The notes under the pieces were generated by a model. That model worked only from the letters and a program-made list of their open reading frames with translations, searched no databases and was not told the origin of the DNA. Made by a program: the position numbers and the translations under genes. A DNA stretch of 8,385 nucleotides from a bacterium. Lineage in GTDB: Bacteria > Patescibacteriota > Minisyncoccia > UBA6257 > GWB1-50-10. Below are positions 6,123 through 8,385 of this stretch, piece after piece (within the stretch, counting starts at the first letter, position 1; every line of letters starts with the position of its first letter). The stretch spans positions 1-8,385 of the forward strand of contig JAKAHT010000003.1 in NCBI GenBank assembly GCA_021814805.1, given 5' to 3'.

Positions 6123-6185
6123 TCACTAAACCGGAGGTTGAACCCGATTCGATCAAAGATTTCTAACTGGTTTTGCGAGTTGCTC

Positions 6186-6211
6186 TTTATATTTATTTTA
6201 TATTTATTTTA
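6186..6211. repeat. 11-bp AT-only tandem repeat, about 2.4 copies
   Basis: TTTATATTTAT occurs twice back to back (6186-6196 and 6197-6207), followed by TTTA. It forms most of the AU-rich loop of the 13-pair stem in the parA-parB gap. Such a short repeat may vary in copy number by slippage without disturbing the stem. Confidence 0.7.
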
Positions 6212-6220
6212 CTCTCGCAA

Positions 6221-6232
6221 TTTACCGGTAAA
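6221..6232. repeat. 12-bp perfect palindrome TTTACCGGTAAA
   Basis: This exact palindrome sits 69 bases before the parB ATG. Part of it (ACCGGT, 6224-6229) also pairs with ACTGGT at 6166-6171 in the proposed RNA. As DNA it could be an operator, possibly for autoregulation of parB. There is no independent evidence for a bound protein. Confidence 0.4.
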
Positions 6233-6288
6233 AAAATCCCAAAATCGAGTTTGGTCTCGCCTCCGTTTTAGTTTTTAAAAATTTGTTG

Positions 6289-6294
6289 TAGTAT
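6289..6294 (+). promoter_or_regulatory. Candidate -10 box of parB (leaderless start)
   Basis: TAGTAT, preceded by TG, ends seven bases before the parB ATG at 6302, so transcription would begin at or very near the ATG. There is no Shine-Dalgarno. The layout closely copies that of parA (TGTAATAT, six bases before the ATG). The -35 region (TTTTAG at 17 bp) is poor. If active, parB would have this promoter plus read-through from the promoter at 5989-6016. Confidence 0.38.
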
Positions 6295-6301
6295 TAAAAA
6301 T

Positions 6302-7267
6302 ATGCCAATAGGAAGAGGATTGTCTTCTTTGATACCGCCGAAAGATATGCCGCAGAACGGAGAAACGCCTTCGGGTGGCGCCGTTTCTTCTTCCGTCCGG
6401 CAGCAAGAAACGCGTCCTACCGAAAATCCACGACGCGATGAGCCTATACAAAATGAAATTCCGGCAACTTACCCCAAACATAAAAGCCAAGAAGCAGTTT
6501 TTCAAATAGAAATAGACAAAATAGTTCCCAATCCTTATCAGCCGAGGAAAGAATTCAGCGAAGAAGCGATAAACGAACTTTCCGAATCAATAAAACAATT
6601 CGGCATAATACAGCCGCTTATAGTCTCGAAATCGGTCAAGGAAACGGAAACCGGCACCAAGGTGGAATATCAACTTATTGCCGGCGAAAGGAGACTTAAG
6701 GCGGCAAAAAGAGCGGGTCTCGCGGTGGTTCCGGTCATAATAAAAGAGACTGATCACCCCGGCCACAAATTGGAACTGGCTCTTATAGAAAACATACAAA
6801 GAAGGGACTTAAGCGCCATAGAAGAAGCCAAGGCTTATTCTAGGCTTCAGGACGAATTTGGCCTGACACAAAAAGAAATTGCCTTAAGGGTCGGCAAAAG
6901 CCGGGAAGTGGTGGCTAACAGCCTCCGTCTTCTTAATTTGCCGTTGACCATACAAACGGCTCTTTCGGAAGGAAAAATAAATGAATCGCAGGCAAGAGCA
7001 CTCCTTTCCTTTCAAAATCCGGCCGATCAGGAGAAAACTTTCCGGGACATAATGGAACAAGGATTAAGCGTACGCAATCTCAGGAAAGAAATAATAAAAA
7101 GAAGCGAACCGGAAGATCCGGAAGTGGTTTTTTTGAAGAAAAAGCTTGAGGAATATTTAGGCTTGCCGGTCAGAGTGACCGATAACGGCGGCCGGGGAAA
7201 AATAACCATCGAATTTTTTTCCAGGGAGGAAATTAAAAACCTGATAGATAAATTGGGAGGGGAATAA
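6302..7267 (+). CDS. parB: Chromosome-partitioning protein ParB/Spo0J
   Basis: This is the CTP-dependent parS-binding clamp that loads and slides on DNA and stimulates ParA. The 321-residue protein has the full layout. The N-terminal ParA-activating motif is GRGLSSLIP (residues 4-12). A low-complexity, probably disordered linker follows to about 65. The ParB N-domain has NPYQPRKEF (77-85), the AGERRLKAAKRAG box (127-139) and ENIQRRDLS (163-171), the last two being the CTP-binding motifs. A helix-turn-helix lies at about 187-208 (LTQKEIALRVGKSREVVANS), and the dimerisation domain at about 275-321. Nothing is missing compared with chromosomal ParB. The linker of over 50 residues is rather long. 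The ATG has no Shine-Dalgarno and a -10-like box just upstream. The gene converges with the RelA/SpoT-family gene, with five bases between stop codons. Confidence 0.97.
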   Translation: MPIGRGLSSLIPPKDMPQNGETPSGGAVSSSVRQQETRPTENPRRDEPIQNEIPATYPKHKSQEAVFQIEIDKIVPNPYQPRKEFSEEAINELSESIKQFGIIQPLIVSKSVKETETGTKVEYQLIAGERRLKAAKRAGLAVVPVIIKETDHPGHKLELALIENIQRRDLSAIEEAKAYSRLQDEFGLTQKEIALRVGKSREVVANSLRLLNLPLTIQTALSEGKINESQARALLSFQNPADQEKTFRDIMEQGLSVRNLRKEIIKRSEPEDPEVVFLKKKLEEYLGLPVRVTDNGGRGKITIEFFSREEIKNLIDKLGGE

Positions 7268-7289
7268 GTTTTTTATCTTAAGAACTTAT
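7264..7289. repeat. 7-bp inverted repeat across the parB and relA/spoT stop codons
   Basis: ATAAGTT (7264-7270) and AACTTAT (7283-7289) are exact reverse complements around a 12-base AT-rich loop, spanning both converging stop codons. The stem is all weak pairs except one and neither strand has a T-tract after it, so I do not call it an intrinsic terminator. It is the only hairpin at this junction. Confidence 0.35.
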
Positions 7290-8385
7290 AATTAACTTCC
7301 TTGGTGCTCGGGACTTTTTTAAGTTTGACTATCAAGGCCTCTATTTTGGATTGGTGCATTACGGGACATTTTATTATGACGCTTGAGAAAGTGGATCGAT
7401 GATCGGTTTCGCTCGAAAAATAAGTTATGTTTATTTTAGAGGAAGCAAAAACTTCGGTTACGTCTTTCAGAAATCCGGGCCGATCCAGATTCACTATCTT
7501 GAATTCCAAAGATTTGGGAGTCGACTTGGCTACCAAATTTCTGTCGCTTGCTTTCAATATGCTTTTGATGTGTTTTTTAGCATAAAGGGTTTTAGCAAAT
7601 CTCAACCAATCATTGGAAGGCTTTTTGCCTTTTTGGGTGACTATTTCGACCATGTCCCCGGATTTTAATTCATAATCCAGGGGGATTATTTTGCCATTAA
7701 CCTTAGCGCCGACGCAGGCGTCTCCTATTTGGGAATGTATTTTATAAGCGAAATCCACCGGCGTAGAACCTATCGGTAAATCAATAACGTCATTTTCCGG
7801 CGTCAGAACGAAAATTCTGTCCTTAAGGAAGTCGACCTTAATGCTCTCTAAAAAATCATTTTGGTTGGTAAATTGTTTTTGCCAGTTCCTTAATTGTTCC
7901 ACCCATAACAATTCTCTTTTGCTTTTGACGCCAATCCAATTGTTTTTTTTCTTTGAAGAATCTTTTATTTGTTCATAAGCCCAGTGGGCGGCTATTCCCA
8001 TCTCGTTTTCCTGGTGCATTTCTTCGGTTCTTATCTGTATTTCTATTATCTTATTATCCAAAGCAAAAACGGTGGTATGAAGGCTTCGGTAGCCATTGGG
8101 CTTAGGACGGGCTATATAATCTTTTATCCGGCCCGGTATCGGCTGCCACATTTTGTGTATGACGCCCAGCGATGCATAACACTCTTCTATGGTTTTAACT
8201 ATTATTCTGAGAGCCACCAGATCGTATATTTTACCGAGATTCATATCATATCTCAGGAGTTTTTTATACAAGCTGTAATAGCGTTTGGCTCTGGAGTCGA
8301 CACTTAAATAGTTTATTTTGTTTTCTTCCAATGATTTTCTGACTATAGGAAGAAGTGATTTGGCATATTCCTGTCTCGCTTCGTA
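7273..8385 (-). CDS. RelA/SpoT-family (p)ppGpp synthetase, 3' part; 5' end outside window
   Basis: This enzyme transfers pyrophosphate from ATP to GTP or GDP to make the stringent alarmone. The visible 370 residues are open to the window edge, so the gene continues upstream; a TTG at 8331 is internal, not a start. The synthetase domain shows the SRAKRYYSLYKK loop (31-42), catalytic D55 in YDLVALRIIV, GRIKDY (85-90), the PKPNGYRSLHTT stretch (94-105), E115 in EIQIRT and AAHWAYE (132-138). RIKD is the RXKD motif of bifunctional Rel/SpoT enzymes rather than the EXDD of RelA, so an HD hydrolase domain is expected upstream but unseen. A TGS domain lies at about 188-250 and an ACT domain at about 293-368. 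The zinc-finger/RIS-like region usual between them appears reduced to about 40 residues. The gene converges on parB. Confidence 0.95.
   Translation of the reverse strand, partial: YEARQEYAKSLLPIVRKSLEENKINYLSVDSRAKRYYSLYKKLLRYDMNLGKIYDLVALRIIVKTIEECYASLGVIHKMWQPIPGRIKDYIARPKPNGYRSLHTTVFALDNKIIEIQIRTEEMHQENEMGIAAHWAYEQIKDSSKKKNNWIGVKSKRELLWVEQLRNWQKQFTNQNDFLESIKVDFLKDRIFVLTPENDVIDLPIGSTPVDFAYKIHSQIGDACVGAKVNGKIIPLDYELKSGDMVEIVTQKGKKPSNDWLRFAKTLYAKKHIKSILKASDRNLVAKSTPKSLEFKIVNLDRPGFLKDVTEVFASSKINITYFSSETDHRSTFSSVIIKCPVMHQSKIEALIVKLKKVPSTKEVNYKFLR

Larger units (their letters stand above)
6023..6276 (+). ncRNA. Unidentified structured RNA or structured parB leader
   Basis: This stretch of the parA-parB gap has no open frame but strong + strand folding. 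Domain one is a hairpin: 6028-6064 pairs with 6070-6106 around a CGGCC loop. Of 37 positions, 19 are Watson-Crick, 16 are G-U and only two mismatch (6034/6100 and 6038/6096). The many G-U pairs would be C-A clashes on the other strand, so the RNA should be read from +. Domain two is closed by 6125-6137 with 6260-6272 (12 Watson-Crick pairs and one mismatch). It encloses a small TTGA/TCAA hairpin (6138-6156), a 13-pair stem (6166-6179 with 6214-6229) with an AU-rich 34-base loop, and a CGAG/CTCG hairpin (6246-6259). T residues follow the closing stem. A near-consensus promoter starts transcription at its 5' edge. I see no match to tmRNA, RNase P RNA or SRP RNA. Confidence 0.55.

Noticed and set aside
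6124..6147. tRNA-like T arm on the minus strand (TCGGG, TTCAACC, TCCGG) followed by a possible acceptor strand.
   Set aside because: Two of the five stem pairs are wobble, no D or anticodon arm is found, and the partner acceptor strand lies about 140 bases away. The same bases pair better in the + strand fold.
6006..6301. A degraded or very short protein gene between parA and parB.
   Set aside because: No open frame of useful length or recognisable motif exists on either strand; the stretch is better explained by RNA structure.
7969..8307. A 112-residue open frame on the + strand opposite the synthetase gene.
   Set aside because: It is a shadow of the conserved synthetase coding frame, with no motif and no ribosome-binding site.
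7273..8331. A complete (p)ppGpp synthetase gene starting at TTG 8331.
   Set aside because: The frame stays open to the window edge and the upstream residues continue the helix before the synthetase motif, so the TTG is an internal Leu codon.
1..8385. CRISPR arrays, insertion sequences or attachment sites.
   Set aside because: No spaced direct repeats, transposase or terminal inverted repeats were seen on reading the window.

Overview
The window looks like a compact bacterial chromosome segment, most likely from the Candidate Phyla Radiation (Patescibacteria, Parcubacteria-like). The signs are overlapping or nearly touching genes, shortened family members (a 375-residue XseA, a 108-residue free-standing tRNA-binding domain), small DUF5654 and YggT membrane proteins, patchy Shine-Dalgarno use, and two genes whose -10-like boxes lie so close to the ATG that leaderless transcripts are likely. 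The lineage is inferred from gene style; no marker gene such as rRNA is present.

Positions 1-5016 (+) form one tight run: the 3' end of dnaK, a polytopic membrane protein of unknown function, dnaJ, xseA, xseB, a MetRS-C-terminal-like tRNA-binding protein, a DUF5654 protein and a YggT/YlmG protein. Gaps are at most 15 bases and several genes overlap, so one operon is likely. It joins Hsp70/Hsp40 protein folding with exonuclease VII and small membrane proteins. A perfect 10-bp inverted repeat carrying a strong but out-of-frame Shine-Dalgarno/ATG pair lies just after the dnaK stop.

Positions 5027-5113 (-) encode tRNA-Leu(CAA) with an encoded CCA end. It diverges from parA (5184-6005, +), and the promoter signals of the two face each other. 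parB (6302-7267, +) follows parA after a 296-base gap. Its product and ParA should act together in chromosome origin segregation.

The parA-parB gap is the most interesting part. It opens with a near-consensus promoter (TTGACA, 16 bp, TATCAT with an extended -10). Next comes a stretch that folds on the + strand into a hairpin in which 35 of 37 positions pair, 16 of them by G-U, and then a second domain closed by a 13-position stem enclosing further helices. I read this as an unidentified structured RNA or a long structured parB leader.

Positions 7273-8385 (-) hold the 3' part of a RelA/SpoT-family (p)ppGpp synthetase with an RXKD motif, TGS and ACT domains. It converges on parB with only five bases between the stop codons. 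Its N-terminal part lies outside the window.
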